A stretch of DNA of 64,000 nt. Origin: Penium margaritaceum (taxonomy: Eukaryota > Streptophyta > Zygnematophyceae > Desmidiales > Peniaceae). The stretch lies in the NCBI GenBank assembly GCA_023375785.1, contig SZWC01000554.1, positions 304,945 to 368,944 of the forward strand. Reading direction: 5' to 3'. A program made the translations under genes and the position numbers. A model generated the notes under the pieces. It made no database searches. It saw nothing but the letters and a program-made list of their open reading frames with translations, and had not been told where the DNA came from. Each line of letters starts with the position of its first letter. Positions within the stretch are counted from its first letter, which is position 1. Below are positions 50,741 to 62,237 of this stretch, piece after piece.

Positions 50741-52110
50741 CCTCCGACGGCCTCATGGTCACTGGTGCCCCTTCTCCCTCTCCACCTTCCTCAGCGCCAC
50801 CCCCCATGCCTTCTCCACTCGCCGCTGCCCCTACTCCTATCCCATCTCTCGTGCCTTCTTTGGCCGGTCCATCGCCGATCTCCCACCCCTCTCTTCCTAT
50901 TCCCCCGTCCTCCCTACCCTCTTCGTCCGCTCTCCCACCCCGTCCCGTGGCCTCTCCTAGTCCCTCTGTGCCCATACCTACCCCCACAAGGGTGCCTCCT
51001 CTAGCGACAGTCTCCCCTTCTCTCCCCTCTCGTCCATTTTCCTCTCCCTCTCCCTCCCCCCCCCGGTCCACCTCCTCCCTCGCTTCCCACTCCCTCCCCC
51101 CCACCTCCATCTCCTTCCCCGCCTCCCTTATCCCCCTCGCACCGTCGTGGCGGTCCGCCGTCTGTCTCTCCCCTCCCTCCTCTCCTGTTGCCTCCCGTGC
51201 CATCGCCGGTCTCTCCTCCCGGCTTCCCCCCCTCCCCTCCTCCAGTTCCCCCTTCCCTGACCGCGGCCTAGGCGGCGGACTCCCCTCAGATGCCCTCTTC
51301 CCCTTGTTATGTGGATCCCGTTCTCCTCTCCATTGAGGATGTCCTAAAGATCACCCCTTCCCGGGCCTCCTCCCCCAGTCCTCTCATGGACAATTCCGTC
51401 ACCTTCGCCGCGACACCGTCCCCACGGTCCTCACCCTCTGTCGTGTCCCCTACCCGCCCCTTGCCCCTCCCTCCTCTTCTCGACGTCCTCTCTCGTGAGA
51501 CCCTCCCGTCCATCCTTCCTTCTCCTTTCCCTTCGTCGCTTGTTCCTATCCCTTTCCCATCCCCTCCTCCGACAGTTTTCCCCCACCAGCCTTCCCCCAG
51601 TCCGACCTCTCTTCTCGGTGTTCTCTCCCGTCCCCACTCGTGGATGCACACGCATGCTGCCTTGGCTTGCCCTTCCGACTCTCCCCCCCCCCTCCTCCTC
51701 TCTCCCCTCGCGCACCTCCCCCTGCTCCATCCGTTTCTGCCTCTCTGTCCCCTCCCTCTGTCCTAGACACCCCTCCGCCCCCCTCTCCCGTTTCATCTCG
51801 TACCCGCTCTTGCACCGCTCGTGCCCTCACTTGTACCTCATCTCCTGTCCCTCCTTCGCCGCCCATCCCTTTGTCGTCCCCTCCCTCCCTCCTCCCGGTC
51901 TCTACTGTCCCTAGTCCCCCTTCCCCTTCGTCTCTATCTCCTTCCTCCTCTTCTACTCTCGATTTTCCCCTCCCTCCCGTTGCCGTGCCACTTCTTTCAT
52001 CTCGAGTTTCGCTATGCACTCAACACGTCCACTGGCCATCACTACGTCGGCGCTCCGGCGTCTGCTTCCCGTGCCCTCATGGTCACATCCGCCCTGCCCA
52101 CTTCCTCCTC
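50741..52110 (+). pseudogene. Pro/Ser-rich spacer between integrase and RT
   Basis: About 1.4 kb of C/T-rich DNA encodes Pro/Ser/Leu-rich low complexity between the integrase and reverse transcriptase. Copia elements commonly have a variable linker here, but usually a few hundred bases. The corresponding linker of the inner element is under 0.4 kb and Ser/Glu-rich. It may have grown by C/T repeat expansion. Confidence 0.7.
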
Positions 52111-53084
52111 TCCCTCACTCCCTGACGAGTCTGATCCCCTTACCCTCGCCGACGCCCTCACTCGTCCGGACGCTGCTGCCTGGCGCACGGCACGTGTCGC
52201 TGAGCTTGCCGCCCTGGCTCAGCATGGCGTGCTCGAGCTCGCTGATCTTCCTCCCAGACGCACGGCTATCAAGGCCAAGTGGGTTCTACGGAAGAAATTC
52301 ACAGTCTCCGGTACTCTCGACCGATACAAGGCTCGCCTCACCACTAAGGGCTATTCCCAGATCCCTGGTGCGACTTCACCGATACCTACGCCCCTGTCGG
52401 CCGCTTTACGACGAGTCATCTGTGTCGCTGCTCACTATCAGTGGGAACTCCACCAGGTGGACATGAACAGCGCTTTTCTCCACGGCCGTCTTGAGGAGGA
52501 GCTGTACATGGTTCAGCCTCCTGGCTTCTTCGATGGAACCAGACGCGTCTGCCGCCTCCGTCGCACCCTCTACGGCCTCCTCCAGTCCCCTCGTTGCAAG
52601 AACGTGGAGCTCTCGTCCACCCTTGTTTGTGGCGGTTTCCGTCCTAGCCAGTCCGACCCCTCCCTCTTTGTTAGGGACATGACTCTCGTGCCCACCTTCA
52701 TTCTGGTGTATGTGGATGACCTCCTCATCACCTCTCCTTCCTCCTCCGCGATCTCCGAGATGAAGGATCTCCTCTCCTCGGCGTACCGCATGAAGGATCT
52801 CGGCCTCGCGGCCATGTTCCTGGGGATGCATATTGAGCGTCTTCCTGGCTGCCTATTAGTCCATCAAGAGCGCTATGTCCGGTGTCTTGCAAAATGCTTC
52901 GCGTCTGTTGTGGACCTCTCCCGTCCCCTCCCTGCTACCTCCTTGCTCATGCCACCGGGCACCCAGCTCGCCCTCCGCGTGGCCCACGATGCAGAGTCCG
53001 GTGCGCCGGAGTCCGCCGCCGCATTTTAGTCCATTGTTGGCGCGCTCACCTACCTCGCTGGCACTACTCACCCTGTGCGGTGAA
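52111..53084 (+). pseudogene. pol: Outer copia reverse transcriptase (fossil)
   Basis: RVT_2 family motifs are seen in order: Ala-Ile-Lys-Ala-Lys-Trp-Val near 52265, DRYKARLTTKGYSQ at about 52320-52360, QVDMNSAFLHGRL at 52455-52493, a Leu-Tyr-Gly-Leu-x-Gln-Ser-Pro block near 52570, the catalytic YVDD at 52709-52720, and MKDLGLAAMFLGMHIE near 52790. This is the best preserved part of the outer element. Confidence 0.92.
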
Positions 53085-53685
53085 CATCCTGGCCCAGTAT
53101 GCCCGCGAGCCTCGTACGGCTCACCTCCAGGCGGCCGCGTACGTCCTTCGTTACACTCTCGGATCTGCCTGTGCTGGCCTCGCCTTCCCGACCGGGTCGG
53201 GCGTTCCTCTCCTGGCGGGCTACGATAGTGACTATGCTCGCGACACGGATGCACGTAGCCGCAGCGGCTTCGTCTTCCTCCTCGGCCCCACTGTCATCTC
53301 CTGGCGCAGCAGGAAGCAGGGCTGTGTGGCTCGCAGCACTAGGGAGGCCGAGTACATGGCCTTGGGTGGTGCTGCAGCTGAGGCGGTGTGGCTTCGTCGC
53401 CTTCTTGGCGAGCTTCGTCTCCCCATCCCAGTGGTGTCCCTCCACACCGACAGTGAGAGCGGGCTGGCCATTGCTTGGAACGCTGGTGCGCTTCATTGTC
53501 GCACAAAGCACATCAACGTTGAGCACCACTATGTGCACGACGCGGTCACAACTGGAGATGTCTCTCTTCGATTCATCTCTATCGACTTTCAGCTCGCAGA
53601 CTTCCTCACGAATGCTCTCCACCAGCCTGCCTTTGCCTCCAGTATCGCCTCTGTTGGTCTCCGGACCCTACCCCGGCTCGACTGA
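53085..53685 (+). pseudogene. pol: Outer copia RNase H, end of pol (fossil)
   Basis: The RNase H domain shows Gly-Tyr-Asp-Ser-Asp-Tyr near 53219, a Ser-Arg-Ser-Gly-Phe-Val-Phe block, Trp-Arg-Ser-Arg-Lys-Gln near 53301, Thr-Arg-Glu-Ala-Glu-Tyr-Met-Ala near 53338, and the copia end motif TKHINVEHHYVHD at about 53503-53540. The frame stops at TGA 53683-53685. No envelope-like gene follows. Confidence 0.92.
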
Positions 53686-54476
53686 TTCTACCATCCTTCT
53701 TCTCCTCCCACTCCCTCTCCATGCATTGCTTGGTCCTCTGCTCGATGACCGCTTGTCTGCATCTCTGATCCCTCCATGCTCTCCGCCTCTCCCCTCCGTT
53801 CGTCTGTCCCTTGCAGGTTCCTTCGCGGCCGCCACCACCGTGTCCGGCGTGCTCTCCCATCCGCCCCCGCCCATTCTCCTTTCCGTCTCTTTCCTCTGCC
53901 CCCCCTGTTTTTCTCTCTCCTGTCCTGTTGGTGTCTCCATTGCTGTGTGCCTCTGGGTGATGGGGTGCAGGCCCTTGAGTTTCTCCTCTGGTACCCTCCC
54001 GGTCCTCGCTGGGTGCTTCGGGACTGCCACTCGTAGCCGTGTGGCGCTTCTGGCCGGGTGCTACTGGTGGGGTTCTCCTGGAGGGGTGCTTCTGGACGGG
54101 TGCTACTGGTGGGGTGCTCTTGGAAGGGTGCTTCTGGACGGGCGCTACTGGTGGGGTGCTACTAGTGGGGTGCTCCTGGAGGGGTGCTGCTGGCAGGGTG
54201 CTTCTAGACGGGTGTTACTAGTGGGGTGCTCCCGGAGGAGCTCCTTTGACTGAGTGCTTCCGGACAGGCGCCTCTGGCCGATTGTTACGGCCCCGTTCCT
54301 CCATCAGGCTCCTTCAGCTGTGCACTTCTGGGAGGGTCCCCTAGCGCGATACGTCAGCCGGTGCCCTGTGTCGCCCTCTGCCTAACGACTTGCTCCGCCT
54401 CGCGCTGCTCTGTTGGGGCTTGTGCTGTGGTGTTCAAGATTTTTTCTTGGGACATGCATCCTTGCTTGCGCTATCG
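53686..54476 (+). other. Outer element 3' region with G-rich minisatellite
   Basis: C/T-rich DNA to about 54010, then at 54030-54240 imperfect tandem copies of about 15 and 45 bp on the theme GGGTGCTNCTGG. This block is G-rich on the sense strand, opposite to the rest of the element. It reads as a Gly/Trp/Cys repeat in one frame, which I take as an artefact. No clear polypurine tract precedes the LTR at 54477. Confidence 0.75.
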
Positions 54477-54981
54477 TGTTAAAGTAGCAAACACTTTTGT
54501 GGCTACTTGTGTTAGCTAGCCTAGATTAGTCTTACTCACTGACTGTCATGACAGGTCGTACTAGTTTCTCACGAGACGTAGGCCTCGATGTGTCGCTCCG
54601 GTTGGTTCGCACAAGACATTTGCATGCGTGCGACCTATGCAATCCTTATGTGGTTAGCCACACTCTGTGGCGAACCGCAAGCTGGGGAGCGAGTGCGACC
54701 CGATAGGGGTCACTCTCGCTCCCCCAAACTTCTCATTCTTTTCCAAAAATGTTTTACATCTCTCGTCTCAATCTGCTCTCACGCTAAGTGTTGAACGCCT
54801 CGATCCCCCTCACGAGCTCTCAAGAGCGATCCCCCCTCACAAGCTCTCGAGAGCCTCTCCCCCTCACAGCTCTCATGAGGGACAGTCAGCCCGGCGGAAA
54901 ACTCCCGGCTCCACCCGCCTCCCGCCTCCTCCACTCTCCTCCATCCTCTCTCCCTCTCCCTCACCCTGTCCCATTTCAACA
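54477..54981 (+). repeat. 3' LTR of outer copia element
   Basis: 505 bp, the same length as the 5' LTR and about 8% different by eye, including the same palindrome, hairpins and triple 26-bp repeat (54800-54880). It begins TGTTAAAG and ends TTTCAACA, followed by the AGTTT target copy at 54982-54986. Confidence 0.95.
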
Positions 54982-57900
54982 AGTTTATGCACAAAGGTTT
55001 GTACAAAATTTCTGCACAAAGTTTATACACAACATTTCTGCACAAAGTTTCTGCACAAAGTTTATGCACAAAGTTTATGCACAAAGTTTATGCACAACGT
55101 TTATGCACAACGTTTATGCACAACGTTTATGCACAAAGTTTATGCACATGTTTTGTGCACAAAGTCTATGCACAACGTTTATGCACAAATTTATGCACAA
55201 AGTTTATGCACAAAGTTTATGCACAAATTTTATGCACAAAGTTTCTGCACAAAGATTATGCACAAAGTTTATGGACAATGTTTGTACACAAAATTTACGC
55301 ACAAAGCTTATGCAAAAAAGTTCATGCACAAAGTTTATGCAAAATTTTATCCACAAAGTTTATGAAAAACGTTTTAGCCCAAAGTTTATGCAAAACGTTT
55401 ATGCACAAAGTTTCTGCACAAAGTTTATGCAGAAAGTTTATGCACAAATATAATGCACAAATTTTATGCATAAAGTGTATGCATAAATTTGATGCACAGC
55501 GTTTATGCACAAAGTTTATGCACAAATTTTATGCACAATATTAATGCACACAGTTTATGCACAAAGTTTATTCACAACATTTATGCACAAAGTTTATGCA
55601 CAAAGTTTATGCACAAAGTTTATGCACAAAGTTTATGCACAAAGTTTCTACACAACGTTTGTGCACAAAGTTTATGCACAAAAGTTTATGCACAAAGTTT
55701 ATGCACAAAGTTTATGCACAATGCTTTTGTACAAAGTTTATGCACAAATCTTATGCACAACGTTTATGCACAGCATTTATGCACAAAGTTTATGCCCAAA
55801 TTTTTGCACAACGTTTCTGCACAAAGTTTATACACAACGTTTATGCACAAAGTTGATGCACAAGTTTATGCACAAAGTTTATGGACAAATTTTATGCACA
55901 AAGTTTATGCACAAAGAAAAGTACAAATAGTATGCACAAAGTTTATTCACAAATTTTATGCACAAATTTATACACAACGTTTATGCACAAAGTTTATGCA
56001 CAAAGTTTATGCACAACGTTTTTGCACAACGTTTGTGCACAAAGTCTATGCACAACGTTTATGCACAAAGTTTATGCACAAAGTTTCTGCACAATGTGTA
56101 TGCACAAAGGTTTATGCTCAAAGTTTATACACAACGTTTATGGAAAAACATTATGCACAAAGTTTATGCACAAAGTTTATGCACAGAGTTTCTGCACAAT
56201 GTTCGTGCACAAAGTTTATGCACAAAAATTCTGCACAACGTTTATGCACAAAGTTTATGCACAACATTTATGCACAAAGTTTATGCACAATATTTATGTA
56301 CAAAGTTTATGTACAAAGTTTATGCACAAAGCTTATGTCCAAAGTTTATGCACAAAGTTTGTACACAACGGTTACGCACAAAGTTCATTTGAAAAGTTTA
56401 TGCACAAAGTTTATGCACAAATTTTATGCACAAACTTTGTGCACAACGTTTATGGACAAAGTTGATGCACAAAGTTTCTGCATGACGTTTGTGTACAAAG
56501 TTTATGCACAAAGTTTATGCACAAAGATTATGCACAAAGTTTATGCACAGAGTATATGCACAACGTTCATGCACAAAGATTATGCACAGAGTTTATGCAC
56601 AGAGTTTATGCACAAAGTTCATGCACAAAGTTTAAACACAACGTTTATGCACAAAGTTTATGCACAACGTTTATGCACAAATTTTATGCACAAAGTTTAT
56701 GCACAAAGTTTATGCAAAAATATTCATGCAGAAATTTTATGCACAAAGTTTATGCACAAGATTTATGCACACAGTTGATGCACAACGTTTATGCACAATG
56801 TTTATGCACAAAGTTGATGCACAAAGTTTATGCACAAAGTTTATGCACAATTTGTATGCACAAAGTTAATTCACACCGTTTATGCACACAGTTGATGCAC
56901 AAAGTTTATGCACAAATGTTATGCACAACGTTTCTACACAACGTTTGTGCACAAAGTTAATGCACAAAGTTTATGCACAATGTTTGTGCACAAAGTTTAT
57001 GCACAATTATTTTGCACACATTTTATAAACAAAGTTTATGCACACTGCTTATGCACAAAGTTTATGCACAGAGTTTATGCACAAAGTTTATGCACAAAGT
57101 TTAGGCACAAAGTTTGTGCACAAATTTTATACACAACATTTATGCACAAAGTTTATGCACAAATTTTATGCACAAAGTTTATGCAAAACATTTATGCACA
57201 AAGTTTATGCACAATGTTCATGCACAAAGTTTATGTACAAAGTTTATGTACGAAGTTTCTGCACAACATTTATGCACAACGTTTATGCACAAAGTTTATG
57301 CACAACGTTCATGCACAACGTTTATGCACAACATTTGTGCATAACGTTTACGCAAAATGCTTTTGCACTAAGTTTATGCACAAACTTTATGTACAAAGTT
57401 TCTGCACAACATTTGTGCACAAAGTTTATGCACAAAGTGTATGCACAAATATCATACACAAAGTTCATGCACAAAGTTTATGCAAAAGGTTTATAAACAA
57501 AGTTTATGCAAAACGTTTATGCACAAAGTTTATGCAGAATGTTTATGCACAAAGTCTATGTACAACATTTCTGCACAACGTTTGTGCACAAAGTTTATGC
57601 ACAAACATTGTGCACAACGTTAATGCACAACATTTATGCACAAAGTTTATGCACAAAGTTTATGCACAAAGTTTATGCACAATATTTATGTACAAAGTTT
57701 ATGCACTAAGATTATGCACAAAGTTTATGTCCAAAGTTTACTCAAAATATTTGTACACAACAATTACGTACAAAGTTTCTGCACAAAGTTTATGCACAAA
57801 ATTTATACACAAATTTCATGCACAAAGTTTGTGCACAACGTTTATGCACAAAGTTAATGAACAAGGTTTACGCACAAAATTTATGCACAAAGTTCATGCA

Positions 57901-60900
57901 CAACGTTTATGCACAAAGTTTATGCACAAAGTTTCTGCACAAAGTTTATGCAGAAAGTTTACGCACAAAGTGTATGCACAAATTTTTTGCACAAAGTTTT
58001 GCACAAAGTTTATGCACAGAGTTTATGCACAACGTTTATGCACAACGTTTATGCACAAAGTTTATGCAAAACGTTTATGTACAACGTTTATGCACAAAGT
58101 TTATGCACAAATTTTATGCACAAAGTTTATGCACAAAGTTTATGCACAAAGTTTATGCACAAAGTTTATACACAATGTTTATGCACACAGTTGATGGACA
58201 AAGTTTATGCACAAAGTTTATGCACAAAGTTCATGCACAAAGTTTATGCACAACGTTAATGCACAAAGTTTATACACAAATTGTATGCACAAAGTTTATG
58301 CACAACTTTTATGAACTCAGTTGATGCACAAAGTTTATGCACAAAGTTTATGCACAATGTTTCTGCACAATGTTTATGCACAAAGTTAATGCACAAAGTT
58401 TATGCACAACTTTTATGCACAATGTTTATGCACAAAGTTTATGCACAGTTGTTTTGCACAATTTTTATGAACAAAGTTTATGCACACTGTTTATGCACAA
58501 CGTTTATGCACAGCGTTTATGCAAAACGTTTATGCACAAAGTTTATGCATGAAGTTTATGCACAACGTTTATACACAAAGTTTATGCACAAAGTTTATGC
58601 ACATAATTTATGCACAAAATTTATACAGAAAGTTTATGCACAAAATGTATGCGCAAACGTCCATGCACAAAGTTTATGCACAAAATATATGCACTAGGTT
58701 TATGCACAAATTTTATGCACAACGTTTATGCACAATGTTTATGCACAAATGTTTTGCACAAAGTTTATGCACAATGTTATACAAAACGTTTATGCACAAA
58801 GTGCATGCACAAAGTTTCTTCACAAAGTTTCTGGACAACATTTGTGCACAAAGTTTATGCACAAAGTTTATGCACAAAGCGTATACACATAGTTTATGCA
58901 CAAAGTTTATGCACAACGTTTATGCACAAAGTTTATGCACAACGTTTATAAACAAAGTTTATGAACAAATTTTATGCACGACGTTTATGCACAACGTTTA
59001 TGCACAACATTTGTGCACAAAGTTTATGCAAAACGTTTATGCACAAAGTTTATGCACAAACGTTATGCACAAGGTTTCTGCATAACATTTGTGTACAACG
59101 TTTATGCACAAAGGTTATTCACAAAGATTATACAAAAAGTTTATGCACAAAGTATATGCACGAAGTTTATGCACAAAATTTATGCAAAACGTTTATGCAC
59201 AATGTTTATGCACAATGTTTATGCACAAATTTTATGTACAGAGTTTTTGCACAACGTTTGTGCACAAAGGTTATGCACGAAAATTCTACACAACGTTTAT
59301 GCACAAAATGTATGCACAAAGTTTATGCACAAAGTATACGCACAATATTTATGTACAAAGTTGATGCACTAAGTTAATGCACAAAGCTTATTTCACAAGT
59401 TACGCACACATTTTGTACAGAATGTTTACACACAAAGTTTATGCACAAAGTTTGTGCACAACGTTTCTGCACAACGTTTGTGCACATACTTTATGCACAA
59501 GATTTATGCACAAAGTTTATGCACAACTTTAATGCACAATGTTTATGCACAAATTTTATGCACACATTTTATGCACAAAGTTACTGAATAAAATTTATGC
59601 ACACTGTTTATGCACAAAGTTTATGCACATCGTTTATGCACAAAGTTTATGTGCAAAGGTTTGCTTAAATGTTCTGCACAAATGTTATACACAACGTTTA
59701 TGTACAAAGTTTATGCACAACGTTTATGCACAACGTTTATGCACAAAGTTTATGCACAGTTTTTATGCAAAACGTTTATGCACAAAGTTTATGCACAAAC
59801 GTTATGCACAACGTTTATGCACAAATTTCATGCACAAAGTTTATGCACAAATTTTATTGACAAAGTTTATACACAACGTTTATGCACAAAGTTTATGCAC
59901 AATGTTTGTGCACAACATTTTTCCACAAAGTCTATGCACAAAGTCTATGCACAAAGTTTATGCACAAAGTTTCTGCACATAGTTTATGCACAAACTTTCT
60001 GCAGAAAGATTATGCAAAACGTTTATGCGCAAAGTTTATGCACAAATTTTTTTCACAAAGTTTACGCACAAAGTTTCTGCACAAATGTTATGCACAAAGT
60101 TTATGGAAAACCTTTATACACAAAATGTTTGCACAAAGTTTACGCAAAACGTTCATGCATAAAGTTTATGCACAAATGTTATGCACAAAGTTTCTGAAAA
60201 ACGTTTTTGCTAAAATTTTATGCACAAAGTTTATGCACAAATTTTCTGCACAAAGTTGATGCACAGAATCTATGCAAAACGTTCATGCACAAAGTTCATG
60301 CACAACTTTTGTGCAGAAGTTTTATGCACTGCATTTATGCACGAAGTTTATGCACAAAGTTTATGCACAACTTTTATGCGCACAGTTCATACACAAAGTT
60401 TATGCACAATGTCTATGCACAATGTTTATGCACAAAGTTTATGCACAAAGGTTCTGCACAATGTTTGTGCACAAAGTTTATGCATAACGTTTATGCACAA
60501 AGTTTATGCACAAATTTTATGCACAATGCTTATGCACAAAGTTTATGCACAAAATGTATGAAAAAACTTTATGAACAAAGTTTATGCACACCGTTTATGC
60601 ACAAAGTTTATGCACACCGTTTATGCACACCGTTTATGCACAAAGTTTATGCACAGCATTTATGCACAAAGTTTATGCACAGCGTTTTGCACAAAGTTTC
60701 TGCACAAAGTTTATACACAACGTTTATGCACAGTTTATGAACACGTTTATGCACAAAGTTTATGCACAAAGTTTATGCACAACGTTTATGGAAAAAGTTC
60801 ATGCACGAAGTTTATGCACAAAAGTTATGCACAAAGTTCATGCACAAAGTTTATACACAAAGTTTATGCACAAAGTTTATGCAAAACATTTATGGACAAA

Positions 60901-62237
60901 TTAAATACACAAAAAATATGCACAAAGTTCATGCAAAATGTTCATGCATAAAGTGTATGCACAAAGGTTATGAAAAACGTTTTTTCACAAAGTTTATGCA
61001 CAAATTTTATACACAGAATTTATGCACAAAGTTCACGCACAACGTTTATGCACAAAGTTTATGCACAAAGTTTTTGCACAAAGTTTATGCACAAAGTTTA
61101 TGCACAGCGTTTATGCACAAAGTTTATGCACACATTTTATGCACAACGTTTTGTGCACACAGTTTATGCACAAAGTTTATGCACAAATGTTATGCACAAA
61201 GTTTATGCACAAATGTTATGCACAAAGTTTCTTCACAACGTATGTGCAGAAAGTTTATGCATAACATTTATGCACAAAGTTTATGCATAACAGTTATGCA
61301 CAAAGTTTATGCACAAATTTTATGCACAAAGTTTATGCACGGAATTATGTGCACAAAGTTTATGCATAACATTTATGCACAAAGTTTATGCACAAATTTT
61401 ATGCACAAAGTTTATGCACAAAGTTTATGCACAAATTGTATGAAAACATTTTATGAACAAAGTCTATGCACACCGTTTATGCACAAAGTTCATGCACAGC
61501 ATTTATGCACAAATTTTATGCACAAAGTTTTGCACAAAGTTTCTGCACAAAGTTTATACACAACGTTTATGCACAAAGTTTATGCACAAGTTTTTGCACA
61601 AAGTTTATGCACAAAGTTTTTGCACAAAGTTTATGCACACCGTTTATGCACAAATTGTATGCATCACGTTTATGAACAACATTTATGCACAAATTTTATG
61701 CACAAAGTTTATGCAGAAAGTTTATTCACAAAGTTTATGCACAAATTGTATGCACAAAGTTTCTGCACAAAGTTTATGCACAAAGTTTATGGACAACGTT
61801 ATACAAAATTTGTGCACAAAGTTTCTGCAAAACGTTCTTGCACAAAGTTTATGCACAAAGTTTATGCACAAAGTTTATGCACAAAGTTTAAGCAAAACGT
61901 TTTTGCTCAAATTGTATGCACAAAGTTTATGCACAAATTTTATGCACAAAGTGTATGCACAGAATTTATGCACAAAGTTCATGCACAACGTCTATGCACA
62001 AAGGTCATGCAAAACTTTTATGCACAAAGTTTCTGCACAAAGTTTATGCAGAAAGTTTATGCACAATGTTTATGCACAAAGTGTATGCAAAAAGTGTATG
62101 GACAAAGTTTATGCACATCGTTTATGCACAAAGTTTATGCACAAAGGTTATGCACAACGTTTATGCACACAGTTTATGCACAAGGTTTATGCACAACATC
62201 TATGCACAAAGTTTATGCACAAAGTTTATGCACAAAG
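54982..62237. repeat. 13-bp satellite array, right part
   Basis: This is the continuation of the array split by the outer copia element, about 560 units in the same orientation and phase. Block structure is present: ATGTCCAAAGTT markers lie at 56335 and 57727 (about 107 units apart), and a GTTTTGCACAAAGTTTCTGC marker with similar neighbours at 60684 and 61527 (843 bp, about 65 units). It ends at an LTR-like TG. Confidence 0.98.

Larger units (their letters stand above)
34874..54981 (+). mobile_element. Outer Ty1/copia LTR retrotransposon, 20.1 kb including nested element
   Basis: Two 505-bp direct repeats at the ends, a tRNA primer site directly after the first, an exact 5-bp target duplication and gag-protease-integrase-RT-RNase H order define a Ty1/copia element. 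About 6.2 kb of its length is the inner copia insertion and over 3.1 kb is the 142-bp minisatellite. By-eye comparison of the LTRs gives around 40 differences in 505 bp, about 8%, so the insertion is fairly old. The coding region is decayed, with several (around half a dozen) breaks. The sense strand is extremely poor in A and rich in C and T, unlike the inner element. It was inserted into the 13-bp satellite. Confidence 0.96.

Noticed and set aside
54039-54221. Gly/Trp/Cys repeat peptide in the 3' region of the outer element
   Set aside because: Direct translation of an imperfect 15/45-bp minisatellite with no support as a gene.
2747-62237. TTATGCACA in every monomer fits the bacterial DnaA box pattern TTATNCACA
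   Set aside because: The setting is eukaryotic and the match follows from one short satellite consensus. There is no other origin feature; treated as coincidence.
2747-62237. CRISPR array or telomere
   Set aside because: No spacers between repeats, so not CRISPR. The unit does not resemble TTTAGGG-type telomere repeats and is flanked by LTR elements rather than a chromosome end.
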